Shown here: positions 13,210 to 23,840 of the stretch, piece by piece
How the letters are laid out: each line of letters opens with the position of its first letter
How positions within the stretch are numbered: the stretch's first letter is position 1
NCBI RefSeq assembly: GCF_026210795.1
Contig: NC_089438.1
Location: 4,299,501 to 4,363,500 of the forward strand
Source of the DNA: Rhizophagus irregularis
Taxonomy: Eukaryota; Glomeromycota; Glomeromycetes; Glomerales; Glomeraceae
Direction: 5' to 3'
Length of the DNA: 64,000 bases
The notes under the pieces: generated by a model
Databases searched by the model: none
What the model was told of the DNA's origin: nothing
The model's input: the letters and a program-made list of their open reading frames with translations, nothing else
Made by a program: the position numbers and the translations under genes

Positions 13210-14313
13210 TAAACTAATAATCAAATGAGAATATAATGATATTTTTCAAATCATTCCTTTCCAATCAAGTAGATTATATCTCCAACTATTTAATTTGAAT
13301 TTTTAGTAATTTTTTATAATTATAATATTTGTTCCTTTCTATAACATTATTTAGGATCAAAACTATCTTGGCTATCACGTGAAGTAAAACTAATTTTTTG
13401 AGGAATCATGAAAAAAAAATACTCAATGTTTTCTTTTCTGTCAATCCAACTTACAAATAATAGAATGTGTTCTTTATTAATTAAAGCTGGACCAACATAA
13501 TGATAACGTCTTGTTGTATAAGGTATCGAGTATTGGTTTATAGCTGATTACCAAATAAAATCATTTTGTTTGTTAGTTAAAATTAGTTCATATGGCTTAG
13601 CCTTATTTAAGTAATTTTTAGAAGATATACAGTATGATAAAATCTAATTAAAGATACAAGTTTTAAAAAAATTCTTTTGAAAATAATAAATTTCTCTTGA
13701 TTCCATTTAGAGGTATCTACATCAAGGATTTTTTTTTTGTGTTAATCCCCATTTAACTAAATCTTCACAAATTTCAGAATAACTTCCAATATGATTATAT
13801 GAGAGCAGATAAATTAATGAACTTAAGAGTCAAGCAATAATTTTGATTCAAAACAATTTTTACGCTATTAAAGTTATTATGTCAATAAACAATTTTAAAA
13901 ATTTCGTTTAGTTCATTCATAAGAATTGCGGATAAGAATATTTTTAATAGAATTTAATTAATTAGTTTTCAAAATCAGTCATAATATTCAAAAATTTCAA
14001 ATTCAGTTTTATTTATTATGATAACATGTCATGTCTATTTAATTATTAAACTGATATAAGAAAAAAAAATTAATAAAAATTGTATAATTTTTTATAAAAT
14101 CCCGTTAATACAGTTACGTCATAACAATCTAAGAGTAAATATAATAAGATCTCTCTTTCTTTTAATTCGCCTATTTTTTATTTAATACTTTCTACAAAAA
14201 TGTACATGAAATTTATGGTCCCTTTCTGACATGATTAATAACATTCATAATAAATTTCGGGTTTTAACTAATTTCTTAAAATTTCAGGTTCAAATTTATA
14301 TAACATCTTATTC
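13210..14313 (-). pseudogene. Decayed copy of the BTB-TLDc gene
   Basis: Line-by-line comparison shows this is a diverged copy of the neighbouring gene at 14837-16353. The stretch at 13262-13360 matches the TLDc segment around 15130-15260 (CCAATCAAG.GGATTATAT, then GGGTCAAAACTATC). The stretch at 13690-13780 matches 15590-15665 (GATTCCATTTAGA, then AATCCCCATTTAACTAAAT). The stretch at 13960-14020 matches the exon-2 start, and 14283-14313 matches the first codons near 16325-16353. Frameshifts and deletions break every frame. It looks like an old tandem duplicate. Confidence 0.75.
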
Positions 14314-14836
14314 GTATTTATTTTTTAAATGTATTTCTTTCAAAATGATAATAAATATTATATGAAATGGAAATGACTTGAGAATACATTTAATCAGGTG
14401 CTGATGATTTTTTTTTAACCAATGTTCTTTAGATAAATTTATTATATTTTTTATGCGATATAAATAATCCGGAGGTATGGCAAAATACCGAGAGTTTAAT
14501 GTGTTAGTGATGATCAAGTATATTATCTAAAGAAAAAAAATTGGGTATCGGAAAGAACGAAGTAAATTTTATGTATCAAAAATACGGTATTATCAGTGTT
14601 TTAAATTTTAATTAGTTTAGAGCTTCAGAAATCAGACTGGTTAATCTTGTCAGTTTGATTCGAGTACAAGCCTTAAATAGGTTATATCATGTATTAAATT
14701 TTGTATCCTTATATTAACTCTAGTAAATATATTCAAAGTCAAAAATGAGTAAAAGTAATAAAAAAAAATAGCTTGATTTTTAAATTAATACAGTATATAT
14801 CTTCTAATTTAAATATACATTAATATTCCTATAATT

Positions 14837-16353
14837 TTAAGTAGTAATCCTTTTTTTGACTTGAAACACTTCATAATCAACAATATCAAAATATTTTTTT
14901 GGAATATTAATATCAGTGTAAGAATTTGGATAAGAACTCCATCGACCATCTCGTTGCATACATAAATCATGACTACCATTACCCCATGTTCCAAAGACTG
15001 GTCCCCAATTTGGATCACATATTACAGCATTGTTAATGTTTTTAATTGGTCTACTAATTATACCTGAACCATTATTTCTATTATCATTAAATGAAAATAA
15101 AAAACTATCTGGAGTATTATTATTGCTTAGTCCACTCCAATCAAGGGGATTATATCCTCCAACTATTTGATCCGAATTTTTAATTTTTATAACTGTAATA
15201 GTTGCTCCTTTGTTATCACAATTATTATGAAATGATTTAGGGTCAAAACTATCCCGACCACCACGTAAAATAAGATTAAATTCATAAGGCATATTATTGT
15301 TATACTTGTAATTATCTTTTCTTTCAATCCAATTTGAAAAAAGTGCAATATGTTCTATATTAATTAATGAAGAATCAATATTACTTTTTGAACATCTTTT
15401 TGGATATTTATTGAGTGTAAGTTTATATCCAGGAACCATATGAAATTTTAAGATATCTTCTCGTAATTCTTTAGATAAAATTTGTTCATAGGTTCTAACT
15501 TTATTGAAATAATCTTCTGAAGATATATCATAAAATCTAATTAATGGTATAAGTTTATGAAGGACTCTTTCAAAAATATTAAACTTTTCTTGATTCCATT
15601 TAGAAACGTCTTCATCAAGAATTTTGTCTTTTGCTAATCCCCATTTAACTAAATTTTCCCAAATTTCAATTTCATCTAAAACTAAATCATCTTGTTTCAA
15701 GATAATCTCCAATAGAGGAGCGAGTAAATTAGCAAACTTAACAGAGTTAAATAAAATATTAGGTTTTGAGGAAATAAACTTCAAACAAAAATCTTGTATG
15801 TTATTAAAGATTTTATGAGAATGAACCATTTGAAGAATTTCAATCGGATCATTTGTTAAGAAATTTTGATGATGTTTGGTAAGAAAATCTTCGGCAAGTT
15901 TAATTAATTGGTTCAATTTCAAATCGTCAAAAGCGGTCATCATGTTTAAAATTTCAACACCAGTTTTGTTTGTCATATTAACATATCCAGTATAAAAATA
16001 CCTATATTTATAATTTGAATAAGGAAAAAAATATTAAATTAATATAAAATTTTGATATTTTTATTATTTATCCTATTAAAATATTAACTGTATAGTTACG
16101 TGATAATAACGTCGAAAGCTTGAGGAGTAATATTTGGCATATTAACTATATATTTCCCATCTTTTTTAATAGTATCTTTTGCAGAAATGATCGAATTAAA
16201 ATAATTGGATCTACAACATAGAAAACCAGAATGTGCGTGAAATTCTTTATTATCAGGTTTCTTCCCGATATGAATGATAACATCATAATTAGTCTCAGTT
16301 TTAAGTAATTTTTCAAGTGCTTCCAAAACTTCAGATTCAAATTTATATGACAT
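14837..16353 (-). CDS. BTB-BACK-TLDc domain protein
   Basis: Two exons, 16353-16100 and 16001-14837, are joined across a 98-bp GT-AG intron (16099-16002) and give 472 aa. The joint reads DVIIT|YFYTGYVNMTN, which restores the typical end of a BTB fold. The BTB domain covers residues 1-115 (YDVIIHIGKKPDNKEFHAHS), a BACK-like helical region about 116-245, and the TLDc domain about 300-466 (ALFSNWIERKDN, ILRGGRDSFDP, VGGYNPLDW near 366-373, GPVFGTWGNG). I chose the ATG at 16353 because MSYKFESEVLEALE starts the usual BTB N-terminus; an in-frame ATG at 16437 would add a hydrophobic leader and is less likely. In other eukaryotes BTB-BACK proteins are Cullin-3 adaptors and TLDc domains act in oxidative-stress and V-ATPase contexts; the role here is inferred. 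A dead copy lies just downstream. Confidence 0.9.
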
Positions 16354-16439
16354 ATTTATTATATTTATTGAGCAAGAAAAAATAGGGCTAAATTGTTTTT
16401 TTAACGCAAAGAAAGTAAGTAAAACGCTAAAAAGCAAAA

Positions 16440-17250
16440 ATAGTTTCTTTTTTTGAAAGCACTGTAAATTTGTAAATTTATATAGGACAAACTACAAAGT
16501 ATCCCAAATAAGAAAAATGAAAGTAAAATCTATTTTATTATGGTTAGTATGATCATCAAATGAAATAAATGAATTTTCTATATTGATTACTACGCAGTTA
16601 AATTGTACCGCAGCAATCACATGCCTTTTTGCCTTCTTCATGTGACTGTTCCATTCAAACTTATAGTGGATCCATCTTTTAAAGAAAAAAATATATTTGA
16701 ATTTGTTTATCCATTCATTTGGATTAATATTTCAGAAGTTTCGTTTTTCTTTTGAAGTTTAAACAAAAAAGAAAGTGAAACGAGTTAATTTCTTGTTTGA
16801 TCATTTTAAAAACAGTATTTAATATGCGGTTATACAGTAAATCCGAGTGAAACTGTTATCACATGAGACGCTAAAATATCATGGCACGTTAGAAATTGTC
16901 TGTTACTTTAGTAACTTCATGTAAAGTAGTAGTAAATGGGAAACCCTATGAAAACAAGTGAAAAATACGCAGTTATTTATATGTACATTAATTTTGGTTC
17001 TATATACAAATTTATGAGAAATAATATCTCAATAACATGAATCTATTGTAAATGCCTTATTACTATTTACTAGACGGTGAAAGTTTTTATTAAATGACCG
17101 CTAATTTAGTTAAATTTGTCCATCTATAAATATTCCATAGTAAAAAAAAAATAATATAAGACATGTTCGAATTTAATTAGGCTATCCAATAATGAAAAAA
17201 AAAGAAAAGATTGCTCCACTAAAATATATTAACTAACTAGAAATAGGGAT
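16440..17250. other. AT-rich intergenic DNA
   Basis: This is the upstream region of the BTB-TLDc gene. No gene or clear promoter motif is identified. Confidence 0.4.
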
Positions 17251-17254
17251 GTTA

Positions 17255-17700
17255 GCGGTCCGGTCCGTCAGGAACCATCACAAAATTTTCAAGGTATTCA
17301 ATATTGCACTAATAGTTAAATTTCTCGAAATTTATGCAATATAACTAACAATATTATATGTATAATTCTTTGTACAAATTTATATAAAAATTAACAATTC
17401 TTTTTACAATATATTGTATGGAAATACATTATTCTGTATATATTAAATATGCAATTAATGTGCATTTTCAGGGTGTGCATTCATGCACAAATTATTATAT
17501 ATTTTTTACATATAAAAAAATTTCCTGATGACCGATATATGACCGGGACGATGTTTCTTGATAATTCAGGCAAAATTTTAGTGTCGTTCGCTTTGTGTAA
17601 TGCATAAAAATCTGAAGTCACGTGGCATAATTAGGACCAATTTATAGGACCGATTTACATAGGTCCGAATCGGTCCGGTCCTGGACCGAGAACTGAGCAG
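17255..17700. repeat. GGTCCGG-rich repeat block
   Basis: GC-richer clusters of GGTCCGG/CGGTCC occur at 17257-17275 and 17640-17695 in both orientations, with AT-rich sequence between them. It looks like a relative or fragment of the adjacent inverted-repeat element. I could not fix its ends. Confidence 0.4.
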
Positions 17701-17737
17701 TTTCTTGGCAAAATTTACTACATGCAATCGAGTATAT

Positions 17738-18425
17738 CCTTACTGAGTCCGGTCCGATGATCTTTCTGAGTCAGTTTTTAGCACAGTCATGTGAATTTTG
17801 ATGCGGACCGAATTTTTACTTTGATCAGACTTCGCTACCATCGGACTGAGTTAATTGTGCCGAGTCCTGTGATGTTGATCAATCGGACTGAACTAAATTT
17901 ACACGACTGATAGTATTTAATATTATTATAAAATAACATTGATATTAATATTAACATGAAAATTTTATAACTAACATTTGGTATTTCTATTAGTGAATTA
18001 GTTGTAATATTATTTTTATTATTTTCAGTAATGTCAATTACATCCATGTTTTTCTTTATAAAATCAAATACATGAAAAATTGAAAGAAATACTTTGCAAA
18101 TTTCATTTGGAAGGCTTACAAATTTGAAATTATTAATTAAAATTATTAATTATATAATATTAATGACATTATAATTATTCATTATGGCATAATATTAATA
18201 TCTCATTAAATTAAAAAAAATTTTTTTTTAATGACTCATTATAAAGCGAATGGCAAAAAAAAAGCCCAGTGTAGATCAAGATCAAGCTTTATAATTAATC
18301 GGACCCAAGTGATTTTAAGTGGATCATCGGACCGCATGGTCCGAGGGTCCGGACCCAAATCCACATGACTACTAAAAATTGACATGACTGGACTCAGAAA
18401 GATCATCAGACCGGACACTGTAAGG
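17738..18425. mobile_element. Non-autonomous inverted-repeat element (MITE-like)
   Basis: The left end (CCTTACTGAGTCCGGTCC, then GATGATCTTTCTGAGTC) is the inverted complement of the right end (GACTCAGAAAGATCATC, then AGACCGGACACTGTAAGG), about 60 bp per arm with several mismatches. The length is 688 bp, there is no coding capacity, and GGACTGA/GGTCCG motifs recur inside. I could not identify a clean target duplication, so superfamily assignment is open. The 70- and 65-codon frames here are by-products. Confidence 0.6.
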
Positions 18426-18848
18426 CATAACCGCATGTAATCAAATGAGATTGTACTAATATTTAATTAAGGGAGTTAGAATGAAATATTACGAATCGGC
18501 ATATCATGCATTTGACGATCTTGAATCAATTTAGAATGATGTGATTTTAGTCTTTCGCTTCTACATCAACTTTTGGTCAATTTGTATTAATAGTATATTA
18601 ATTTAAATTTATTACTTTGTTCCGGGTATTTTATCGAGAATTATAAGTTGGAGAATGCAAAATATGTTACATAAATTAAATATAATTCAAAATATTTATG
18701 TTTAAACCCAATAGACTTTATTGATATCAAAAGAGACGAGCAAATAAAATAATAAACAATAATTCAAAAATGTTAAAACTTGATGCCCAAGAAAAAGATA
18801 TTTTAAATGAAGAACATATTAATAGATACTTAAATGTTAATACTATAT
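18426..18848. other. Intergenic DNA 3' of the GTPase gene
   Basis: No gene is recognised. A 33-codon + frame at 18769 (MLKLDAQEKDILNEEHINRY) overlaps the end of the GTPase gene in antisense and is probably chance. Confidence 0.4.
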
Positions 18849-21800
18849 TTAGAAAAAATTGGATTTAGATAGATCATAACTTAATTTTCCGTAAAAAATT
18901 TTTGCGAATGTACTTGATATAAGTTTTGTTGGTCCTAAATAATGACTTTCTTTATAATTAAATACACTAGTCTGACTACGTTCTGCTTCATCTTTTATCT
19001 TTTTTAGAGTATGACCGTTGATTGGTAGTTCATACAATTGCTGTTCAAGCTCAGCTATATCGTTTGGTGATATTGTAGGCATGGAAGGATTATTATTTTT
19101 AATTGCTTCTTTAATAACTTCAATTTGTTCCAAATAGTTTCTTTTTGTAGCTTCGAGTCCATTGAGAATTTCTTCATCATAACGATTAGGGTCAGCACTC
19201 TTTTTAATCTTTTCTTCTTTTATAAAATGATCCAAGTAGTCTGCATATGCGTCATTAAAAGCAGCTATTGCATTTTGTCTTAAAAATTGTGCAAACTTTA
19301 AACTAATTTCATTTATCGTATGTTGTTCTATTCGTAATTGATTCACCCTCGCTTGATATTCTTCTACAATTGCTCTTTTAGTTTCTTGATCTGATCTCTT
19401 TTTTGAAATCTGCAATACTACATTCTCATCAACGATATCTTTATCTATTATCTCGTTCTCATAGTCAATATGCATATGTTTATCCCATTTACACTTACAT
19501 TCTTCACAATTTCCATCTGAATTCATAGCTGCGCATCTTCTTAGTGCTGGGTTGTTTATTACATTGCGTGCAACATTGTTTAGATAACATTGATCATGAC
19601 AGTGTGTTACATAATTTATCTTGCTAATATTAGTTTGTCCAATTTGCAATGATACGACACAACTAATGCTGGTACATACAGTTCTTGGAAATCCCAATTT
19701 TTTTGGTTGGAGATCTATTTGTCGAATATATAGATTTTCTTTAAGCTCTTCTATGGTCTTATCGGAATTTTTTATTTCATTTTGTTTTTCTTTAATTAAC
19801 TTAATATTTGCTTGAATAAGTTGTCCTATCTCCGCAAGTGGTTTAGAAAGTAGTACTACTATATTTCTAGAGTTATTTAGTGATAGAGTATCTTTTACCG
19901 CATGAGGTGGGCGTGTCAAAAGATACTGCATAAGCCTTAATGATTCTTTCACGGATTTTTTCCAACTTTCTGCAAAATTTTGTTCATCTGCATCCGTAAA
20001 TGAAATACCTTTCTTTATTGCTGCTAGAAATCTAAATGATTCGTTATCAAAACAATATAGAGTATCATGATTGGCCTTTATTTCAACACTAGATCGTTCT
20101 TTGAGGTCTCCAAGTTGTTTTTTAAGTGATGGTAATGTATCTCCTGGACGGTAGAAAGTTCCTCTAGCATTGGTAAAGCAGAAGACAATATTATCCTTTG
20201 CATTTCTATGAAGGTGTGATAACAATTCTTGTATGCAGAACCTAAATATTACAGTTAATCGAGCATTATTAGGCTTGAGAAGGATACATATTCCATTTAT
20301 GTGCCGGTAATAACTAATATATTTCAGAATATTTTCAAAATTTTTCTTGTCTTGGTCTAATCCTCTAGTATCTCCTATTCCAGGAGTATCAATCAATCTT
20401 ATACGTTTGTTTTCAGCTGCATAGAATACATAACTATTACATCCTTGAGTTGATGACATTCCTACATTTTCTGATTGCTCATTTGGATCATCTTTACCTA
20501 TTTTTATTGTTTGAGTATCATAATTTTCATCTGTTAATGTGAACTTAGATGATATCAGTACTTCCATATTTCCAGATTTTGCTTCATTTAATGTATCGAA
20601 TCTTAGATAGTTTACAAAAGCATTTATGAACGTGGATTTTCCTACGCCAGTCTCACCAAGTAATAATATATTTATTTCTTCTGGAGGCGCCGGCGGTAGC
20701 AGTGTGGTAAGTGTGTTGAATTCAAAAGATAGAAATCCTTCATTATGATCAGGACCATTGCATTTGAATTTGCAATTGCCGATAATACTTTCACCACATC
20801 CACAGTACAAATGCCAGTTATATCCATATTCAACGTCATGATGACATTTGAAACATCTCCAATTACAAAATGTAGAACAATTAGCTTGGGGACAAGGTAC
20901 TAGTAATCGCGCCTTCTCAATAGGATTATTTTTTGGTTTGAGAAGTGGTTGAGGATCAAATTTAATAAGATTTGATGTAAATAACAATTTATTGGCATTG
21001 TAATAATCATTATTTTCTAATCTTCCATTGACATAATGATGAATTACTGGATAACCAGGACCTTTTATATTGGAACATATTTTAGGGTCAGCCACAAAGA
21101 ACTTACTCGATTTCTCATTTGAATTATATAAATCTTGAAATACATTATGCACTGGCGATGAATTATTATTAATAATATTTTCATCAATAAGTATATAGAC
21201 ATGACCTTTTGAATTCATACGCAGAATATAATCAATAGTAGAATCCTTGTCAAGATACTCTACATTTTTTTCTTTAAGAGTAAATACCAAGTCAGCCCTT
21301 CTAGATACTGATTGGTATTGATCAATGAACGTCATAATAGAACTCTTGGATAAGGCACTTTTCTGAATTATCTTTATTAAGTTCTCTAGTTCATCAGTAT
21401 TACTTTTTCCAGAACGTATATTAATAAGTCTTTCCGCGAACTCCTTTCTAAATTTTTCCTCCTCTAATTTAACATTTCGTACATGATCGTTAATCTCATC
21501 AAAAATCTTATCGGATATGAAACTAGAAATAAAATTTGCATCATTAAATAAATCATTGAGCCTTTGTTTTGCATTGAATAAATCATCAATGAATTGCTCT
21601 ATTTTTGGAACAATTTCTTCACTTGATGCCATCATCATATTATCAACTGTGATATTTTGAGTAATTTTCTTCGCAAGTTCTGACAATGGATAGAGAGTAT
21701 ATTCAATTGGAAATCCTTTTCCATCATTAAACTGTTTGGCATATGAAGGAAGCTCTGTCATGAATTTTCTTGCTTCATCAAAGGATTTTTTATTATGCGG

Positions 21801-22868
21801 AACTGCATCTCCAAAAAGCTTTATGGAGAAACGTTTTATAAGGTTAGGTTGATCCTTTTCAACGTCTACGTTAACATTTCTGGAAATAGAAAATGATAAA
21901 TTTTCAAAATAAGGCTTAATTGAAAATCCTTTTCCATCATTAGATTGATTGCCGTATGAAGGAAGCTCTGTCATGATTTTCCTTGTTTCATCAAAGGATT
22001 TTTTATTATGCGGAGCTGCATCTCCAAAAAGATTTCTGTAGGAACGTTTCATAAAGTTAGGTTGACCCTTCTCAACGTCTACGTTACCATTTCCGAAAAC
22101 AGAAAATGATAAATTTTCAAAATAAGACTTAATTGAAGATCCTTTTCCATCATTAGATTGTTTTGCGTATGAAGGAAGCTCTGTCGTGATTTTCCTTGCT
22201 TCAACGAAGGATTTCTTATTATGCGGAACTGCATCTCCAAAAAGCTTTATGGAGAAACGTTTCATAAAGTTAGGTTGATCCTTTTCGGCGTCTACGTTAT
22301 CATTTTCGGAAATAGAAAGTGATAATTTTTCAAAATAAGACTTTAACTCTGCTTCAAGTTGATGCTTGTCCTCTTCCTTAATGTTTTTACATTCATATGA
22401 TGCAATAATAGTAGCTCCCCATTTTATTCCTACCACGACGTGAGTAGCATCTGTGTTATTAAACCCGTCAGTAGAAATGCATGCTTTAACATCATCACGA
22501 AAAATATTCAAATTTTCTTCAAATGAAGTCATTCTATATATTAGATTGCCTTTTACAGTTTTAGAACTATCTTTTACATCGCTTAAATATTTTCCCGAAC
22601 CTTCTAAAGTAACCAGTCCTGCGAGAGCACTTAATTTCAGTTCGGCTTCAACGTCTAATTTGTTGAACTTTTCCACATACGAATCCTCATATTCGTAAGA
22701 TAATTCTTTATTTAGAATATCAGCTCTATTTATAGAATCATTTGGAAATTCAGTTTTCATTATCGTAGTACCACAGAACGTATCTCTTGTAGCATTATAT
22801 AGAGACCCAATAAATGCGGCTCTACCTAGAGACTTTCGTCGTATAATTTTATTAGTAGTATCTGTCAT
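18849..22868 (-). CDS. Large AIG1/GIMAP-like P-loop GTPase with Cys-rich motifs
   Basis: An uninterrupted 1339-aa frame with no intron needed. The G domain has Walker A GETGVGKST at residues 738-746, the switch-II/G3 motif DTPGIGDTRG at 827-836, and FTNARG near 898-903 where G4 would lie. This pattern fits AIG1/septin-like TRAFAC GTPases. A Cys-rich block at 659-703 precedes the G domain and another Cys/His block spans about 1090-1132. Coiled-coil-like charged stretches lie near 1015-1050 and 1155-1265. Residues 1-160 (RRKSLGRAAFIGSLYNATRD) resemble the N-terminal MACPF-like region of SNTX/VTX-type proteins, which also occurs in non-toxic fungal and animal proteins; this is tentative. Residues 177-389 are three 71-aa tandem repeats. 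No signal peptide or membrane segment is seen. Probably a cytosolic GTPase; the function is unknown. Confidence 0.85.
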   Translation of the reverse strand: MTDTTNKIIRRKSLGRAAFIGSLYNATRDTFCGTTIMKTEFPNDSINRADILNKELSYEYEDSYVEKFNKLDVEAELKLSALAGLVTLEGSGKYLSDVKDSSKTVKGNLIYRMTSFEENLNIFRDDVKACISTDGFNNTDATHVVVGIKWGATIIASYECKNIKEEDKHQLEAELKSYFEKLSLSISENDNVDAEKDQPNFMKRFSIKLFGDAVPHNKKSFVEARKITTELPSYAKQSNDGKGSSIKSYFENLSFSVFGNGNVDVEKGQPNFMKRSYRNLFGDAAPHNKKSFDETRKIMTELPSYGNQSNDGKGFSIKPYFENLSFSISRNVNVDVEKDQPNLIKRFSIKLFGDAVPHNKKSFDEARKFMTELPSYAKQFNDGKGFPIEYTLYPLSELAKKITQNITVDNMMMASSEEIVPKIEQFIDDLFNAKQRLNDLFNDANFISSFISDKIFDEINDHVRNVKLEEEKFRKEFAERLINIRSGKSNTDELENLIKIIQKSALSKSSIMTFIDQYQSVSRRADLVFTLKEKNVEYLDKDSTIDYILRMNSKGHVYILIDENIINNNSSPVHNVFQDLYNSNEKSSKFFVADPKICSNIKGPGYPVIHHYVNGRLENNDYYNANKLLFTSNLIKFDPQPLLKPKNNPIEKARLLVPCPQANCSTFCNWRCFKCHHDVEYGYNWHLYCGCGESIIGNCKFKCNGPDHNEGFLSFEFNTLTTLLPPAPPEEINILLLGETGVGKSTFINAFVNYLRFDTLNEAKSGNMEVLISSKFTLTDENYDTQTIKIGKDDPNEQSENVGMSSTQGCNSYVFYAAENKRIRLIDTPGIGDTRGLDQDKKNFENILKYISYYRHINGICILLKPNNARLTVIFRFCIQELLSHLHRNAKDNIVFCFTNARGTFYRPGDTLPSLKKQLGDLKERSSVEIKANHDTLYCFDNESFRFLAAIKKGISFTDADEQNFAESWKKSVKESLRLMQYLLTRPPHAVKDTLSLNNSRNIVVLLSKPLAEIGQLIQANIKLIKEKQNEIKNSDKTIEELKENLYIRQIDLQPKKLGFPRTVCTSISCVVSLQIGQTNISKINYVTHCHDQCYLNNVARNVINNPALRRCAAMNSDGNCEECKCKWDKHMHIDYENEIIDKDIVDENVVLQISKKRSDQETKRAIVEEYQARVNQLRIEQHTINEISLKFAQFLRQNAIAAFNDAYADYLDHFIKEEKIKKSADPNRYDEEILNGLEATKRNYLEQIEVIKEAIKNNNPSMPTISPNDIAELEQQLYELPINGHTLKKIKDEAERSQTSVFNYKESHYLGPTKLISSTFAKIFYGKLSYDLSKSNFF
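21702..22340 (-). repeat. Three 213-bp in-frame tandem repeats in the GTPase gene
   Basis: These encode residues 177-247, 248-318 and 319-389 of the GTPase. Each unit carries YFE.LS.S, then VD.EK.QPN, then LFGDA.PHNKKSF and TELPSY, ending NDGKG. The units are highly similar at DNA level (for example CCTTTTCCATCATTA and AAAGGATTTTTTATTATGCG recur), so the expansion is recent. The unit length of 213 bp preserves frame. Confidence 0.95.
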
Positions 22869-23370
22869 TGGAGAGTTTTAGTGCAATACACAGTATTAAA
22901 ATCAAGTCGTATTATATGTTTTTTATGCTGTACAAATATATGTACAATCTTAAAAGTGTTACCTTTTTGAAAAACAATAACGAATTTTAAAAAGGTAAAT
23001 ATTTGTAGTAACACGTGCAACATAAGTAACAGGCACAATAATTTCGATTGATGTTATTATTTGGTAAGTAATAATAATATTCTTTTTATCTATTTTAATT
23101 GATTAATTGATAATATTAATTTATTTGTTAATTGTTTGATTCCTTTTTTTTTGTTTATTCGGGCGTTATTTTGGAAGCCACTGTATGGGGAAACATCTGA
23201 CACGGATCTTAATGGAGAAATTCTTTAACTTCTCTTTAAGTAAACAAAAAAGTACTAATTACAGTACACATGTTAATTATCCATATTTCAGTTATTGAAA
23301 AATGGTAATTTAAATCGACATCTGATTTCTGCCGATCATGGAATCCATTAAGTGAAACCTGAACATGTTG
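22869..23370. other. 5' flank of the GTPase gene
   Basis: An AT-rich spacer that must include the GTPase promoter. No TATA or other motif could be fixed. It ends at the target site of the palindromic element. Confidence 0.4.
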
Positions 23371-23449
23371 CTTATCTATGGCAAGCCGAGTTGGACATAA
23401 TTATCAGACATTGTGCGATAAAATATCAAGCATGGCTTGACAAAATGTC

Positions 23450-23840
23450 ACCCCGTGTCTGACATTTTACCTGTTTATGCTTGATTTTCATCTGTCCCGT
23501 GCTTGATATTTATCTGTACGTGCTTGATATTTTTATCTGTTCATGCTTGATGTTTATCTATCACGTGCTTGATATTTTTATCTGTTCATGCTTGATGTTT
23601 ATCTGTACGTGCTTGATGTTTTATCTGTACGTGCTTGATGTTTTATTTGTACGTGTTTGATGTTTATCTGTACATGCTTGATATTTATCTGTACGTGCTT
23701 GATGTTTTTATCTGTACGTGCTTGATGTTTTTATCTGACCATGCTTGACATTTTTATCCGTCCGTGCTTTATGTTTTTATCCATTTGTGCTTGATATTTT
23801 TGTCCGTCTGTGCTTGATGTTTTTGTCCAACTGTATTTGA
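23450..23840. repeat. About 21-bp tandem array, left arm
   Basis: Roughly 17 diverged units of TGCTTGATGTTTATCTGTACG with small length changes. The inverted counterpart lies in the right arm at 27360-27775. Confidence 0.9.

Noticed and set aside
14640-14690. tRNA-like T-loop text (GATTCGAGTAC)
   Set aside because: No matching acceptor, D or anticodon stems could be drawn around it.
16096-16437. BTB frame as a separate short protein with hydrophobic leader
   Set aside because: A GT-AG intron joins it in frame to the BACK-TLDc exon, and the leader looks like 5' untranslated sequence.
23450-23840. CRISPR-like direct repeats
   Set aside because: The units are contiguous with no unique spacers, the genome is eukaryotic, and the array is mirrored inside a palindromic element.
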